A DNA stretch of 64,000 nucleotides, from NCBI GenBank assembly GCA_904397835.1, contig CAJFOV010000022.1, positions 35,777 to 99,776 on the forward strand, in the 5' to 3' direction. Each line of letters starts with the position of its first letter. Position 1 is the stretch's first letter. Position numbers and translations under genes: made by a program. A model generated the notes under the pieces. It searched no databases and was not told the origin of the DNA. It worked only from the letters and a program-made list of their open reading frames with translations. Below are positions 50,628 to 60,088 of this stretch, in pieces. The stretch comes from Candidatus Aristotella avistercoris (GTDB lineage: Bacteria > Bacillota > Clostridia > Oscillospirales > Ruminococcaceae).

Positions 50628-52703
50628 TTGAAAGAGTTCACTGCAACAAACATCCGCAACGTGGCCCTAGCTGGCCACAGCCGGGCGGGAAAGACCACCC
50701 TGGCTGAGGCTCTGTTGTTCAAGGCTGGGGCAACCGACCGCCTGGGCAAGGTGCAGGACGGCAACACCGTCTGCGACTATGACCCGGAGGAGATCAAACG
50801 CCAGGTGTCGGTTTCGTCCACCATCGTCCCCTTTGTCATTGGTCAGACCAAGATCAATCTCATCGATACCCCAGGGCTCTTTGACTTTGCCGCCGGCATG
50901 CGGGAGGGCATCCGCGCCGCTGCCAACGTGGTGTTGGTCCTGTCGGGCAAATCCGGTCTGACGGTTGGGGCGGAAAAGGCCTATAAACTGGCCGTCCGCC
51001 AGAAGAAGGCAAAGCTCATCTATATCACCAAGATGGATGCGGAGCATGCCAACTATTTTAAAGTGCTGGACCAGTTGACGGCGGCCTTTGGCTCTGCGGC
51101 CTGCCCGCTGGTGTTCCCCCACTATGTGGGCCAAAAGGTGGAGTCCTATGTGGACCTGATGAACAACAAGGCCTACACCTATGACGACAAGGGCAACCGC
51201 ACCGAGGTGCCCATCCCCGCCGAGGAGCAGGAGCGGGTGGATCAGTACCGCAACGCCCTGGCCGAGGTGGTGGCAGAGAGCGACGACGTGCTGATGGATA
51301 AATTCTTCTCCGGCGAGGAGTTCACCCACGAGGAGCTCATTGCCGGCATGAAGCGCAGCGTCATTGCAGGCACGGTGGCCCCGGTCTTCTGTGGGTCCAA
51401 CACCACCATGGCGGGGTTGGATCTGCTCATGGATGCCCTGGTGGACCTGTTGCCCTCCCCGGACATCAGCGGCCAGGAGGTCGGCGTGGATCAGGACGGT
51501 AATGAGGTACGTCTGACCTGCAGCGATACGGATCCCCTGGCGGCCTATGTGTTTAAGACGGTGGCCGACCCCTTTGTGGGCAAGCTCTCCTATGTCAAGG
51601 TCCTTTCCGGCGTTCTCAACAGTTCAGTCACGCCGGTCAACTCCCGCACCGGCCAGCCGGAGCGGCTGGGCAAACTCATCTATACCAAGGGCAAAAAGCA
51701 GGAGGACGCCACCAATGTTCACGCTGGGGACATTGTGGCCATCACCAAACTGCCGGAGACCCTCACTGGCGACACCCTCTGCGACCCCAAACGGGTGGTG
51801 AGCCTGCCTGCCACCTCCTTCCCGGAGCCCTGCCTGTCCATGGCTGTGCGGCCCAAGGGCAAGGGGGACGATGGCAAGATCGCCCAGGCCATCAACCGCC
51901 TGAAGGAGGAGGACCCCACCATCCGGTATGAGAACAATGTGGAGACCCGTCAGCAGATCCTCTCCGGCCTGGGAGAACAGCACCTGGATGTGGTGGTCTC
52001 CAAGCTCAAAAACAAGTTCGGCGTGGAGGTGGAGCTCTATCCGCCCCGTGTGGCCTATCGGGAGACCATCCGCAAAAAGGTCAAGGTTCAGGGCCGGCAC
52101 AAGAAGCAGTCCGGCGGCCATGGTCAGTTTGGCGATGTGTGGATCGAATTTGAACCCTGTGACTCCGACACCCTGGTCTTTGAAGAGAATGTCTTTGGCG
52201 GCGCCGTGCCCAAGAACTTCTTCCCCGCCGTGGAGAAGGGCCTGCAGGAGAGCGTCAAAAAGGGCGTCCTGGCCGGCTACCCCGTGGTGGGCCTGAAGGC
52301 CACGCTGGTGGACGGCTCCTATCACCCGGTGGACTCCTCTGAGATGGCCTTTAAAACAGCGGCCTCCCTGGCCTTTAAGGCGGGCATGGCCCAGGCCTCC
52401 CCGGTTCTGTTGGAGCCCATCGGCAACCTGAAGGTCTATGTCCCCGACGATTACACCGGCGACATCATGGGCGATCTCAACAAGCGCCGTGGCCGCGTGC
52501 TGGGGATGAATCCCTCTGACGACATGCAGGAGGTGGAGGCAGAGGTTCCCATGAGCGAGATGAACACTTTTGCCAGCGACCTGCGCGCCCTCACCCAGGG
52601 CCGGGGGTACTTCACTCTGACCTTTGCCCGGTATGAGCAGCTGCCTTCCAACCTGGAGGCCAAAGTTATCGCCGAGGCCAAAGCTCTGGAGGGGGAACAA
52701 TAA
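50628..52703 (+). CDS. Elongation factor G-like GTPase (EF-G paralogue)
   Basis: 691 residues, EF-G length with all five domains. G1 is GHSRAGKTT, G3 is DTPGLFDF, and the C-terminal domain has GDLNKRRGRVLGMNPSDDMQ. The G4 box reads TKMD instead of NKxD. It belongs to the EF-G-like group (fusA2-type) that is not the main translocase and may act in recycling or under stress. I chose TTG 50628, behind AAGGGAGC, because family members begin with KEFxxxxIRNVALxGH. A TTG at 50583 with its own AAGGAGA is an alternative. Confidence 0.9.
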   Translation: MKEFTATNIRNVALAGHSRAGKTTLAEALLFKAGATDRLGKVQDGNTVCDYDPEEIKRQVSVSSTIVPFVIGQTKINLIDTPGLFDFAAGMREGIRAAANVVLVLSGKSGLTVGAEKAYKLAVRQKKAKLIYITKMDAEHANYFKVLDQLTAAFGSAACPLVFPHYVGQKVESYVDLMNNKAYTYDDKGNRTEVPIPAEEQERVDQYRNALAEVVAESDDVLMDKFFSGEEFTHEELIAGMKRSVIAGTVAPVFCGSNTTMAGLDLLMDALVDLLPSPDISGQEVGVDQDGNEVRLTCSDTDPLAAYVFKTVADPFVGKLSYVKVLSGVLNSSVTPVNSRTGQPERLGKLIYTKGKKQEDATNVHAGDIVAITKLPETLTGDTLCDPKRVVSLPATSFPEPCLSMAVRPKGKGDDGKIAQAINRLKEEDPTIRYENNVETRQQILSGLGEQHLDVVVSKLKNKFGVEVELYPPRVAYRETIRKKVKVQGRHKKQSGGHGQFGDVWIEFEPCDSDTLVFEENVFGGAVPKNFFPAVEKGLQESVKKGVLAGYPVVGLKATLVDGSYHPVDSSEMAFKTAASLAFKAGMAQASPVLLEPIGNLKVYVPDDYTGDIMGDLNKRRGRVLGMNPSDDMQEVEAEVPMSEMNTFASDLRALTQGRGYFTLTFARYEQLPSNLEAKVIAEAKALEGEQ

Positions 52704-52725
52704 CCCCATACTATCCTGTTGAAAA

Positions 52726-52760
52726 GGCTCCCGGACTGCTTCCAGTCCGGGGGCCTTGTT
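52726..52760 (+). terminator. Terminator of the EF-G-like gene
   Basis: GGC-CCCGGACTG pairs with CAGTCCGGG-GCC; the T run is short (TTGTT). Confidence 0.75.
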
Positions 52761-52844
52761 CTATCTGTGATCCATTTTACAAGGATTATCTGTGGTACGT
52801 CGATGTTCCAACGCCCGCTGGAGAGGGGCGCCATGCTCCGCGGC

Positions 52845-53498
52845 CTATTTGGAGGCCACCCAATAGGAGTAGATTGCTCCCGCCGCCGTTGCGGCCAACA
52901 GCAGCCCCATGGACAGGCCAAAACAGAGCCATCCCTTGGTGAGAATGCTGCAGAGGAGCATCCCCAGCCCCGCCGCCATCAGGCAGATCCCGCCCGCCCG
53001 CTGGCTCTTTTTCCAGGCGGTCTCATCTTTCATGCTCCAGCTGGTGCGCAGACCCAGGACAGAGTTCTTCCTGGCCTTGGGCATCACGTTGCCCATGACA
53101 ATCAGCCCAATCCCCAGCAGACCAAAGAGCAGCTGGCTCAGATCCACCGGCAGGGAGTCCAGCCGTTCTGTCTGCTGCATCCCAGCGTACAAAAAGTAGA
53201 AGGCCATGGCGTTGAATATCACCAGGAATACCAGCCCACCCATAAGGCAGACCTTCTCGTTGTTCTCCCCAGTTTTCTCCTGTTTTTTGGCCACCTTGGC
53301 CATGGCCAGCATAAACAGGCCAAAGAGGGGGATCATCAGCGGCAGAATCAGCATCTCATACTTGCTGCCCCACCGGTTCACCTGGCCGTCGGCGCCATAG
53401 TGGGCGGGTATCGTGTCGGGCAGATACCACAGGGCAACCAGAGTGGCCGCCAGAGGCAAAAACATCAATACCAGATAGAGCATCCGCTTAACCTTCAT
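52845..53498 (-). CDS. SdpI-like membrane protein (DUF1648 + SdpI)
   Basis: 217 residues with six hydrophobic segments. The N-terminal DUF1648 part shows LPDTIPAHYGADGQVNRWGSK; the C-terminal part is the SdpI domain (GNVMPKARKNSVLGLRTSWS). SdpI in Bacillus is the immunity protein against the SdpC toxin and sequesters its own repressor SdpR. The repressor homologue is encoded immediately upstream with an 11-base overlap. No sdpC-like toxin gene is nearby. Confidence 0.88.
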   Translation of the reverse strand: MKVKRMLYLVLMFLPLAATLVALWYLPDTIPAHYGADGQVNRWGSKYEMLILPLMIPLFGLFMLAMAKVAKKQEKTGENNEKVCLMGGLVFLVIFNAMAFYFLYAGMQQTERLDSLPVDLSQLLFGLLGIGLIVMGNVMPKARKNSVLGLRTSWSMKDETAWKKSQRAGGICLMAAGLGMLLCSILTKGWLCFGLSMGLLLAATAAGAIYSYWVASK

Positions 53499-53766
53499 CC
53501 TCGTTCCCTCCCCGCAGGTTGTTCATCCACAGAATGACCTCATCCAGAATGGTCAGGTCCAGCTCATAGTAGATGAAATTTTTGTACCGGGTCTCATAGA
53601 TGAGCCCGGCCTTTTTGAGCTTGGCCAGGTGATAGGATAGGGCCTGGGGACTCATCCCCAGGGCATCGGCCAACTCCCCGGAGCTGATCCTCCCCTCCCG
53701 CAGCTTTGTAAGAATGCTGCGGCGGGTCTCATCTGCCAGGGCAGCCAGAACTTCAGGAATCGCCAA
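53488..53766 (-). CDS. ArsR-family repressor (SdpR-like)
   Basis: 92 residues. Winged helix-turn-helix of the ArsR family: IPEVLAALADETRRSILTKL, then SSGELADALGMSPQALSYHL, then KAGLIYETRYKNFIYYELD. No metal-binding Cys motif, as in SdpR. Start TTG 53766, 6 bases after GGAGGGG; upstream TTG codons are less likely. It shares an mRNA with the sdpI-like gene; autorepression is the known mode in Bacillus. Confidence 0.88.
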   Translation of the reverse strand: MAIPEVLAALADETRRSILTKLREGRISSGELADALGMSPQALSYHLAKLKKAGLIYETRYKNFIYYELDLTILDEVILWMNNLRGGNEDEG

Positions 53767-53788
53767 GGCCGTCCCCTCCAAGTATTTC

Positions 53789-53799
53789 AAAGATTCTTT
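53789..53799. promoter_or_regulatory. Possible SdpR operator
   Basis: AAAGATTCTTT, a 5+1+5 palindrome in an AT-rich stretch just upstream of the sdpR-like start. Short, so only suggestive. Confidence 0.35.
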
Positions 53800-53892
53800 A
53801 AATAGATTTAACCAAAATCCCCCTGATCTGTCAAGGGCGGGACCGTTCGCAGCTGGAAAGAGGGCCCCGATACGGGGAAGTAGGGGTCCCCC

Positions 53893-54531
53893 TCAGAGCT
53901 TGAGCAGGGCCAGCAGGATCAGCAACACTCCGCCCAGCCAGGAGAGGGGCAGGGTGCTGTGGTGTGCCACAGTCTGGCCAAGTTTGCATCCCAAGGGGAT
54001 GGCAAGGCCGTGGAGGAGCAGGGACACCAGCAGGATCTCCGCCAGGGGGACCTGGGTCAATCCCGCACCGAATCCCACCGCCAGCCCGTCCAGGGAGAGG
54101 GCCACCGCCAAGGAGGCGGCCTCCCCTGGGGAGAGGACCCTGGATCGGTCCTGGTCCGCCGCTGTGGAATCCCCATAGATCTGCAGAATAAACTGCAGGT
54201 CAAACAGCCGGAAGGACACCTGCCTGGGCTGCTGGCGCCGGTTGATCCAGGCCTTGAGCACCCCGTCAAAGAGTTTGACCAGTCCCAGCAGCAGGAGCAG
54301 GCCAACGCTCAGCCCCCGGGTGAGGCCCGAGGGCAGGAGAGGTCCCAGCAGATTCCCCACCAGGAGGGAGAGCCCCAACGTACCGGTACAGATCCCGTCA
54401 ATAACCAGCACCGATCTGCCTGGGATGCAAATGCCACCGGTGCCATAGGCAAAGCTGGCCACCAGGGTATCCATGCATAGTGCAGTGACCAGCAGCACTG
54501 CCTGGGGCAGGGTGTCCAAAAATCCGTCCAA
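53893..54531 (-). CDS. Sporulation membrane protein YtaF-like (MntP-related)
   Basis: 212 residues, six membrane segments. The duplicated signature of the family is seen as LCMDTLVASFAYG (about residue 19) and LSLDGLAVGFGAG (about 141), carrying the paired Asp residues. YtaF is a conserved sporulation protein related to manganese exporter MntP; its transport role is unproven. Starts at TTG 54531 behind GGCGGTGG. Divergent from thiC. Confidence 0.83.
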   Translation of the reverse strand: MDGFLDTLPQAVLLVTALCMDTLVASFAYGTGGICIPGRSVLVIDGICTGTLGLSLLVGNLLGPLLPSGLTRGLSVGLLLLLGLVKLFDGVLKAWINRRQQPRQVSFRLFDLQFILQIYGDSTAADQDRSRVLSPGEAASLAVALSLDGLAVGFGAGLTQVPLAEILLVSLLLHGLAIPLGCKLGQTVAHHSTLPLSWLGGVLLILLALLKL

Positions 54532-54613
54532 AGTTCCACCGCCTTTCCCATTTGGTATTATCTTACGCCTAAAAGCGGGGTGGGGTTCCCGGCAGGCTCC
54601 ATTATATTTCTTC

Positions 54614-54642
54614 TTGACAAGTGCCCCAAGCAGGGATATCTT
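54614..54642 (+). promoter_or_regulatory. Sigma-A promoter of thiC
   Basis: TTGACA (54614-54619), 17 bases, TATCTT (54637-54642). Transcription would begin about 54650, at the first base-paired helix of the riboswitch. Confidence 0.82.
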
Positions 54643-54649
54643 AAAAAGG

Positions 54650-54741
54650 ATCACATGGGGAGCTTGTGTGCAGGCTGAGAGGAAATGGAACCATTTCGAC
54701 CCAGAAACCTGATTTGGGTAATGCCAACGTAGGGATGTGCT
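54650..54741 (+). ncRNA. TPP riboswitch (THI element) controlling thiC
   Basis: Conserved THI-box elements in order: ATGGGGAGC, GGCTGAGAGG, ACCCAGAAACCTGA, GGGTAATGCCAACGTAGGGA. CACAT and ATGTG at the ends close helix P1. It senses thiamin pyrophosphate. The gene directly downstream makes the thiamin pyrimidine. Confidence 0.96.
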
Positions 54742-54815
54742 AGCAGTGGAACGGCTGCTATTGTTCTGCTGTGTCAAATTTGAGAAGCTGTTGCTTGCTC
54801 TCTGGTTCTGAAAAA

Positions 54816-54857
54816 CCGCTGGCCCGCCAGTCCCCTGGAGACCGGCGGCTTCTTTTT
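54816..54857 (+). terminator. Riboswitch-linked terminator before thiC
   Basis: CCGCTGG pairs with CCGGCGG around an inner CCAG/CTGG hairpin, followed by CTTCTTTTT. Placed between riboswitch and ribosome site, it is the likely OFF switch when TPP binds. Confidence 0.8.
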
Positions 54858-54901
54858 GCCCATTTAACGGGGCAGGGAGCCCTGTGGAAAGGAGTATCAC
54901 T

Positions 54902-56209
54902 GTGCAAAAGTCTTATCAAACACAAATGCAGGCGGCAAAAAAAGGGATCATCACCCCGCAGATGCGGGTGGTTGCCCAAAAGGAACGGATGCCCTTGGAG
55001 CAGCTCGCGGAACTGGTGGCCCAGGGCAAGGTGGCCATTCCCGCCAACCACAACCATACCTGCCTGGACCCCCAGGGGATCGGCTCCATGCTGCGCACCA
55101 AGATCAACGTGAACCTGGGGGTTTCCCGGGACTGCAAGGACTACAATGTGGAGATGGAAAAGGTGCGCTCCGCTGCGGCTATGGGGGCGGATGCCATCAT
55201 GGATCTGTCCAGCCATGGGGACACCCGCCCCTTCCGAGAAAAGCTGGTGGCCGAGTGTCCGGCAATGATCGGCACCGTGCCGGTTTATGACAGCGTCATC
55301 CACTTTCAGCGGGATCTGGGGACGCTCACCGCGCAGGACTTCCTGGAGGTGGTGCGGCTCCATGCCCAGCAGGGGGTGGATTTTGTCACCCTCCACTGTG
55401 GGTTGACCCGCAAGACCATCCAGCAGGTCCGCCAGGGAGGACGCAAGATGAATCTGGTGTCCCGGGGCGGCTCCCTAGTATTTGCCTGGATGTGCATGAC
55501 CGGGCAAGAGAACCCCTTTTATGAGTACTACGATGAAATTTTAGACATTTGCCGCCAGTATGACGTGACCATCTCCCTGGGGGATGCCTGCCGTCCCGGC
55601 TGCCTGGCGGACGGCACCGATGCCTGTCAGATTCAGGAACTGATTCATCTGGGGGAGCTGACCCAGCGGGCCTGGGATCGGGATGTACAGGTGCTGGTTG
55701 AGGGGCCGGGCCACTTGCCCATGAACCAGATTCAGGCCAATATGCAGCTACAGCAGTCCCTGTGTAAGGGGGCGCCCTTCTACGTCCTGGGGCCCCTGGT
55801 GACGGATATTGCCCCTGGGTATGACCACATTACCGCGGCCATTGGCGGGGCCATGGCCGCCATGTACGGGGCCGCTTTCTTGTGCTATGTAACTCCGGCG
55901 GAGCACTTGGCCCTACCCAATCTGGAGGATGTGAAACAGGGTATCATGGCCAGCAAGATTGCCGCCCACGCAGCGGATATTGCCAAAGGGATCCCCGGCG
56001 CTCGAGCGATGGACGACCGGATGGCCGAGGCCCGCCGCGCCCTGGATTGGGAGGGGCAGTGGGCCTGTGCCATGGACCCGGACACCGCACGGGCTGTTCG
56101 GGCGGACCGCTCCCCAGAGCAGGAGGACAGTTGCTCCATGTGCGGCAAATTCTGTGCTGTGCGCAGCATGAACAAGGCCCTGCGGGGGGAATATATTGAC
56201 ATTCTCTAA
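54902..56209 (+). CDS. thiC: Phosphomethylpyrimidine synthase
   Basis: 435 residues. ThiC is the radical SAM enzyme converting aminoimidazole ribotide to HMP-phosphate, the pyrimidine of thiamin. Conserved parts: GRLV-type [26 protein letters not shown], and the C-terminal cluster motif CSMCGKFC (CX2CX4C type, about residue 417). It begins at GTG 54902, 7 bases after AAAGGAG. No other thi genes follow; the operon is ended by a terminator. Confidence 0.96.
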   Translation: MQKSYQTQMQAAKKGIITPQMRVVAQKERMPLEQLAELVAQGKVAIPANHNHTCLDPQGIGSMLRTKINVNLGVSRDCKDYNVEMEKVRSAAAMGADAIMDLSSHGDTRPFREKLVAECPAMIGTVPVYDSVIHFQRDLGTLTAQDFLEVVRLHAQQGVDFVTLHCGLTRKTIQQVRQGGRKMNLVSRGGSLVFAWMCMTGQENPFYEYYDEILDICRQYDVTISLGDACRPGCLADGTDACQIQELIHLGELTQRAWDRDVQVLVEGPGHLPMNQIQANMQLQQSLCKGAPFYVLGPLVTDIAPGYDHITAAIGGAMAAMYGAAFLCYVTPAEHLALPNLEDVKQGIMASKIAAHAADIAKGIPGARAMDDRMAEARRALDWEGQWACAMDPDTARAVRADRSPEQEDSCSMCGKFCAVRSMNKALRGEYIDIL

Positions 56210-56212
56210 CAA

Positions 56213-56242
56213 AAAAGGCCCGGCAAGAGCCGGGTCTTTTTC
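56213..56242. terminator. Bidirectional terminator after thiC
   Basis: GGCCCGGC pairs with GCCGGGTC, A run before and TTTTTC after. Also serves the minus-strand ABC operon. Confidence 0.88.
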
Positions 56243-56259
56243 TATGCTGGTGGAATCAG

Positions 56260-57024
56260 TTAGAGGGCGGATTGGTGGAACTTTCCCAAAAAGCTCTGGG
56301 TTCTGGGGTTGGTGGAGGCAAAGACCTCCTGGGGCGTGCCGTTCTCCACAATGACCCCCTTGTCCATAAAGATCATCCGGTCGGAGACTTCGCCGGCAAA
56401 GGCCATCTCGTGGGTGACAATGACCATGGTCATGTGCATCTTGGCAAGGTTGCGGATGACCTTCAGCACCTCCCCGGTGAGCTCCGGGTCCAGGGCGCTG
56501 GTGGGTTCGTCAAAAAAGAGGATCTTGGGGTTCAGGGCTAGGGCCCGGGCGATGGAGACCCGCTGGGCCTGCCCGCCGGAGAGCTGGTAGGGGTAGGCGT
56601 CGGCCCGGTCCTTCAGGCCCAACTGATCCAGCAGCTGCAGGGCCCGCTCTTTGGCCTCCTCCGGAGAGACCCCCGCCACACAGACCGGGGCCTCGGTGAT
56701 GTTGCGCAGCACGCTGTAGTGGGGGAACAGGTTGAAGTTCTGGAACACCAACCCGGTCTTCAAGCGGATGGCCTTGAGGGTGGCGGCGTCGGAGTAGACC
56801 GCCTTGCCCCCCTCCTCCCGGACCATCACATCCCCGTCCAGGGTGATGGTGCCCCGGTCCACCGTCTCCAACCGGTTGATGCACCGCAGTAGGGTGGATT
56901 TGCCCGATCCGGAGGAGCCAATGATGGAGACGATCTCCCCGTCCTCCACCTGCAGATCGATCCCCTGGAGCACCTGTAACTTTCCAAAGTTTTTGTACAG
57001 TTCCTTGACAGACAGAATGGACAT
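56260..57024 (-). CDS. Polar amino acid ABC transporter ATP-binding protein
   Basis: 254 residues. GlnQ/HisP-type ATPase with Walker [10 protein letters not shown] (about 33-41), signature LSGGQAQR (about 149) and Walker [15 protein letters not shown]. Drives import together with the permease and binding protein encoded upstream. ATG 57024 follows AGGAGGAAG. Confidence 0.95.
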   Translation of the reverse strand: MSILSVKELYKNFGKLQVLQGIDLQVEDGEIVSIIGSSGSGKSTLLRCINRLETVDRGTITLDGDVMVREEGGKAVYSDAATLKAIRLKTGLVFQNFNLFPHYSVLRNITEAPVCVAGVSPEEAKERALQLLDQLGLKDRADAYPYQLSGGQAQRVSIARALALNPKILFFDEPTSALDPELTGEVLKVIRNLAKMHMTMVIVTHEMAFAGEVSDRMIFMDKGVIVENGTPQEVFASTNPRTQSFLGKFHQSAL

Positions 57025-57038
57025 GGCAACTTCCTCCT

Positions 57039-57713
57039 TTAGCGGTAGTAATCCAATTTTTTCTCCGCAATGGAGAAGCCCTTGGCCACAATGGTGTTCA
57101 TCACCAGATAGAAGACACCGGCCACCACCAGCGGTACCGTGGAAAAGACCCGGGTGGAGGTGCTGGTGGCCAGACGGAACAGCTCCGCCACGCCGATGAC
57201 CTGTGCCAGGGAGGTGTCCTTGACCAGGGTCATAAATTCGTTGCTCATGGGCGGCAGGATCCGCTTGATCACCTGGGGCAGGATGATTTTAAAGAAGGTC
57301 TGTCCGCGGCTAAAGCCCAACACTGCCGCCGCCTCATACTGTCCCTTGGGCATGGACTCGATGCCGCCGCGGTAGATCTCGGCAAAGTAGGCCGCATAGT
57401 TCAGCGCAAAGGCCACAATGGCTGCCCAGAAGCGGGGCAGGGTGGCCCCCACAATGTAGTAGGGAAGGTAATAGAAGAAGAACAGCTGCAAGATCAGGGG
57501 CGTTCCACGCATAATCAGCAGGAACAGCTGGATGGGATAGCGGATGACGGGGATTTTGGACATGCGTCCGGCGCACACCAACAGCCCCAGGGGCAGTCCG
57601 AAGAGGAGGGTTAAAAAGAAGACCGCCAGGGTCGTTTTGGAGGCCTCCAGCATCTGAAGGGCCAGGTCAGGGAGGTCCGATAGCTGCATGGCCAGCAGCG
57701 CTTGTTCAATCAT
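57039..57713 (-). CDS. Polar amino acid ABC transporter permease
   Basis: 224 residues, five or six membrane helices. EAA loop: [21 protein letters not shown] near residue 155. The [16 protein letters not shown] and [15 protein letters not shown] segments are typical of the HisM/GlnP family. Lies between binding protein and ATPase genes. Confidence 0.95.
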   Translation of the reverse strand: MIEQALLAMQLSDLPDLALQMLEASKTTLAVFFLTLLFGLPLGLLVCAGRMSKIPVIRYPIQLFLLIMRGTPLILQLFFFYYLPYYIVGATLPRFWAAIVAFALNYAAYFAEIYRGGIESMPKGQYEAAAVLGFSRGQTFFKIILPQVIKRILPPMSNEFMTLVKDTSLAQVIGVAELFRLATSTSTRVFSTVPLVVAGVFYLVMNTIVAKGFSIAEKKLDYYR

Positions 57714-57783
57714 AGGTACACCACCAATATGGATTTTTGTCGGGCAGAATGGCGCTTTGGCGCCGCAAGGATCCGCCCTGGCC

Positions 57784-57840
57784 GTCAGGGTAAAACGCCC
57801 CTGACAGGCAAAATCGCAAACTCGACGGATCGGGTTTGCG
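57784..57840 (-). terminator. Pair of hairpins between binding-protein and permease genes
   Basis: On the minus strand CGCAAAC/GTTTGCG is followed by GATTTTGCC (57815-57840). A second hairpin, GTCAGGG/CCCTGAC, lies further downstream (57784-57805). They probably act as a partial terminator or 3' stabiliser, giving more binding protein than permease, which is common in such operons. Confidence 0.6.
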
Positions 57841-57877
57841 GTTTTGCGCTATCGTACAAATCAGAAGAAACAGAGAT

Positions 57878-58717
57878 CTATTTTCCGATGATGGTCAGAT
57901 CCTCCCCAAACCACTTGTTGGAGATCTCCGCCAGGGTGCCATCCTCAGCCATGGCCTCCAGTTGCTTTTCTACCTCTTCCTTCAGGGCCTCGTCCCCCTT
58001 GCGGAAGCCGACGGCATAGGACTCATCCGCCAGGGTCTCATCCAGCACACGGTACTGGTCGGGCTCCTGGGTCATGTAGTAGCGGGCCACCACTTCGTCC
58101 ATGACCACGGCATCAGATCCGCCCACGGCCAGGTCCATCATGGCTCTGACGTTGTCCGCCACCGTCACCAGCTCCCCAAGGGAGTCCTTAAACTCCGGGT
58201 TGTCATCAATGGCCAGCTCCGCAGTGGATCCGGTCTGGATCACAACGGTCTTTCCGGCCAGATCCGCCAGGGTGTTGTAGCTGCTGTCGGCCAGCACAAC
58301 CACCACCTGCTTGTTCTCCATATAGGATTCGCTCAGGGTCAGGGCCTCCTGGCGCTCGGGGCTCACGCTCAGGCCGTTCCACAGGCAGTCCACGTTTTTG
58401 GTGTTCAGCTCCTGGATGTTGGCGGTCCAATCCATGATGGGCTGCAGCACCAGCTCTACACCCATGCGGCTGGCAACCTCCTTGGCCACATCCACATCAA
58501 AGCCAACAATGTTCTGATCCTCGTCCCGGAATCCCATGGGCGGGAAGGCGTCGTCCAGCCCCATGACCAGGGTGCCCTTGTCCTGCACATACTGCAGGGA
58601 GGTGTCCTCTCCGCTCTGGCTGCCGGAACCGCTGGTGCTGGTATCATCTCCACATCCGGCCAGTCCCAGGGTCAGTGCCATGGCCGCGGCCAGGATCAAA
58701 CTTACACGTTTTTTCAT
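57878..58717 (-). CDS. Amino acid ABC transporter substrate-binding lipoprotein
   Basis: 279 residues. Signal peptide with lipobox LGLAGC, then a family-3 solute-binding domain (KGTLVMGLDDAFPPMGFRD near residue 52; GFDVDVAKEVASRMG near 75; PILDW-type MDWTANIQELNTKNVDCL). Specificity cannot be read from the sequence; the family binds polar or sulfur amino acids. ATG 58717 follows GGAGGAGCAG. Confidence 0.93.
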   Translation of the reverse strand: MKKRVSLILAAAMALTLGLAGCGDDTSTSGSGSQSGEDTSLQYVQDKGTLVMGLDDAFPPMGFRDEDQNIVGFDVDVAKEVASRMGVELVLQPIMDWTANIQELNTKNVDCLWNGLSVSPERQEALTLSESYMENKQVVVVLADSSYNTLADLAGKTVVIQTGSTAELAIDDNPEFKDSLGELVTVADNVRAMMDLAVGGSDAVVMDEVVARYYMTQEPDQYRVLDETLADESYAVGFRKGDEALKEEVEKQLEAMAEDGTLAEISNKWFGEDLTIIGK

Positions 58718-58762
58718 CTCTGCTCCTCCTCACATCACAGCTTGTTCTGTTGGAATGAGCCT

Positions 58763-58791
58763 ATTATATCACGGTATTTTATCATAGTAAA
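58763..58791 (-). promoter_or_regulatory. Sigma-A promoter of the amino acid ABC operon
   Basis: On the minus strand: TTTACT (58786-58791), 17 bases, TATAAT (58763-58768). Confidence 0.78.
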
Positions 58792-58909
58792 GAGCTAATA
58801 CAATGAATTGACGAAGAAGATCCTGCGGAAATTTTGATAAAAATTGTGCAATTCCACAAATGTTTCACTCCACTTCCCCTCAGAGGGGCCATCTTTCTCC
58901 CCTCCCACA

Positions 58910-58938
58910 TTGACGCGGGGGAAAAATGGCGGTATCCT
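58910..58938 (+). promoter_or_regulatory. Sigma-A promoter of the aldolase-like gene
   Basis: TTGACG (58910-58915), 17 bases, TATCCT (58933-58938). Confidence 0.62.
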
Positions 58939-58973
58939 TACTAGGAAGAACTGGAAGGAGGCAACAAGACCAG

Positions 58974-60008
58974 ATGATCCGTTTCAACTGTGATTACAGC
59001 GAGGGGGCCCACCCCCGCATTCTCCAGCGCCTGCAGGAGACCAACCTGGAACAGACCGCCGGCTATGGGGAGGACCCCTACTGCCAGCAGGCCCGGGATC
59101 TGATTCGAAACCTGTGTCAGGCGCCCAAGGCCCAGGTTCACTTTTTGGTGGGCGGCACCCAGGCCAACCTGACGGTGATTGCTGCAGCCCTGCGGCCCCA
59201 CCAGGGGGCCATCGCCGCGGACACTGGCCACATCAACATCCATGAGAGCGGCGCCATTGAGGCCACCGGCCACAAGGTCCTTGCCCTGCCCAACCGGGAC
59301 GGCAAGATCACCGCGGAACAGGTGCAGGCCTACTGCGAGGCCTACTGGGCGGATGCCACCTATGAGCATATGGTGCAGCCCAAGATGGTCTACATCTCCA
59401 GTCCCACGGAGGTGGGCACCCTCTACACCCGGGAGGAGCTCCAGGCGCTGCGGCAGGTCTGTGACCGGTACCGGATGTATCTCTTTCTGGACGGGGCCCG
59501 CCTGGGCTATGGCCTGGCCGCCCAGGGCAACGATGTGGACCTGCCCACCCTGGCCCAGTGCTGTGACGCCTTCTATCTGGGGGGCACCAAACAGGGGGCT
59601 CTCTTTGGGGAGGCGGTGGTCCTGACCAACCCGGCCCTTCAGGAGGACTTCCGCTATCTCATCAAGCAGCGGGGCGGCATGCTGGCCAAGGGCCGGCTGC
59701 TGGGGCTGCAGTTTTTGACCCTGCTGGAGGATGGGCTCTACTTTGCGCTCTCCCGCCACGCGGATCAGCTGGCCATGGAGATTCGCAGAGCCTGCCAGGA
59801 GAAGGGCTATCCCCTCCTGGTGGAGTCCACCACAAACCAGCAGTTCCCCATCCTGCCGGACGGCGATCTGGAGAAACTTCAGCAGAAGTATGAGTTCTCC
59901 CCATGGGGCAGGGTGGATGAGACCCACCAGGCGGTGCGCTTCTGCACCAGCTGGGCCACCCGTGAGGAGGACGTCCAGCAGCTGGTGGCGGACATCCGGG
60001 CACTCTAA
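58974..60008 (+). CDS. Low-specificity threonine aldolase-like PLP enzyme
   Basis: 344 residues. Fold-type I PLP enzyme of the threonine aldolase / beta-eliminating lyase group. HFLVGGTQANLTVIAA (about 63-78) holds the phosphate-binding region, FLDGARLGYGLA carries the Asp that binds the pyridine nitrogen, and GGTKQGALFGEAVV carries the Schiff-base lysine (about 206). It may cleave threonine to glycine and acetaldehyde. ATG 58974 is 12 bases from AAGGAGG, a long gap. Confidence 0.9.
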   Translation: MIRFNCDYSEGAHPRILQRLQETNLEQTAGYGEDPYCQQARDLIRNLCQAPKAQVHFLVGGTQANLTVIAAALRPHQGAIAADTGHINIHESGAIEATGHKVLALPNRDGKITAEQVQAYCEAYWADATYEHMVQPKMVYISSPTEVGTLYTREELQALRQVCDRYRMYLFLDGARLGYGLAAQGNDVDLPTLAQCCDAFYLGGTKQGALFGEAVVLTNPALQEDFRYLIKQRGGMLAKGRLLGLQFLTLLEDGLYFALSRHADQLAMEIRRACQEKGYPLLVESTTNQQFPILPDGDLEKLQQKYEFSPWGRVDETHQAVRFCTSWATREEDVQQLVADIRAL

Positions 60009-60028
60009 TCCCATGTTAATCCAGCAGA

Positions 60029-60060
60029 GGGCGGCAGGGAATTTCCCTGCCGCCCTTGTT
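60029..60060 (+). terminator. Terminator of the aldolase-like gene
   Basis: GGGCGGCAGGGA pairs with TCCCTGCCGCCC, followed by TTGTTTC. Confidence 0.85.
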
Positions 60061-60088
60061 TCTCATTTTGATAGGGAATCCGCCCAGG

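Noticed and set aside
57714..57877. T-box or attenuator RNA between the ABC transporter genes
   Set aside because: No T-box sequence or specifier loop; simple hairpins explain the region better.
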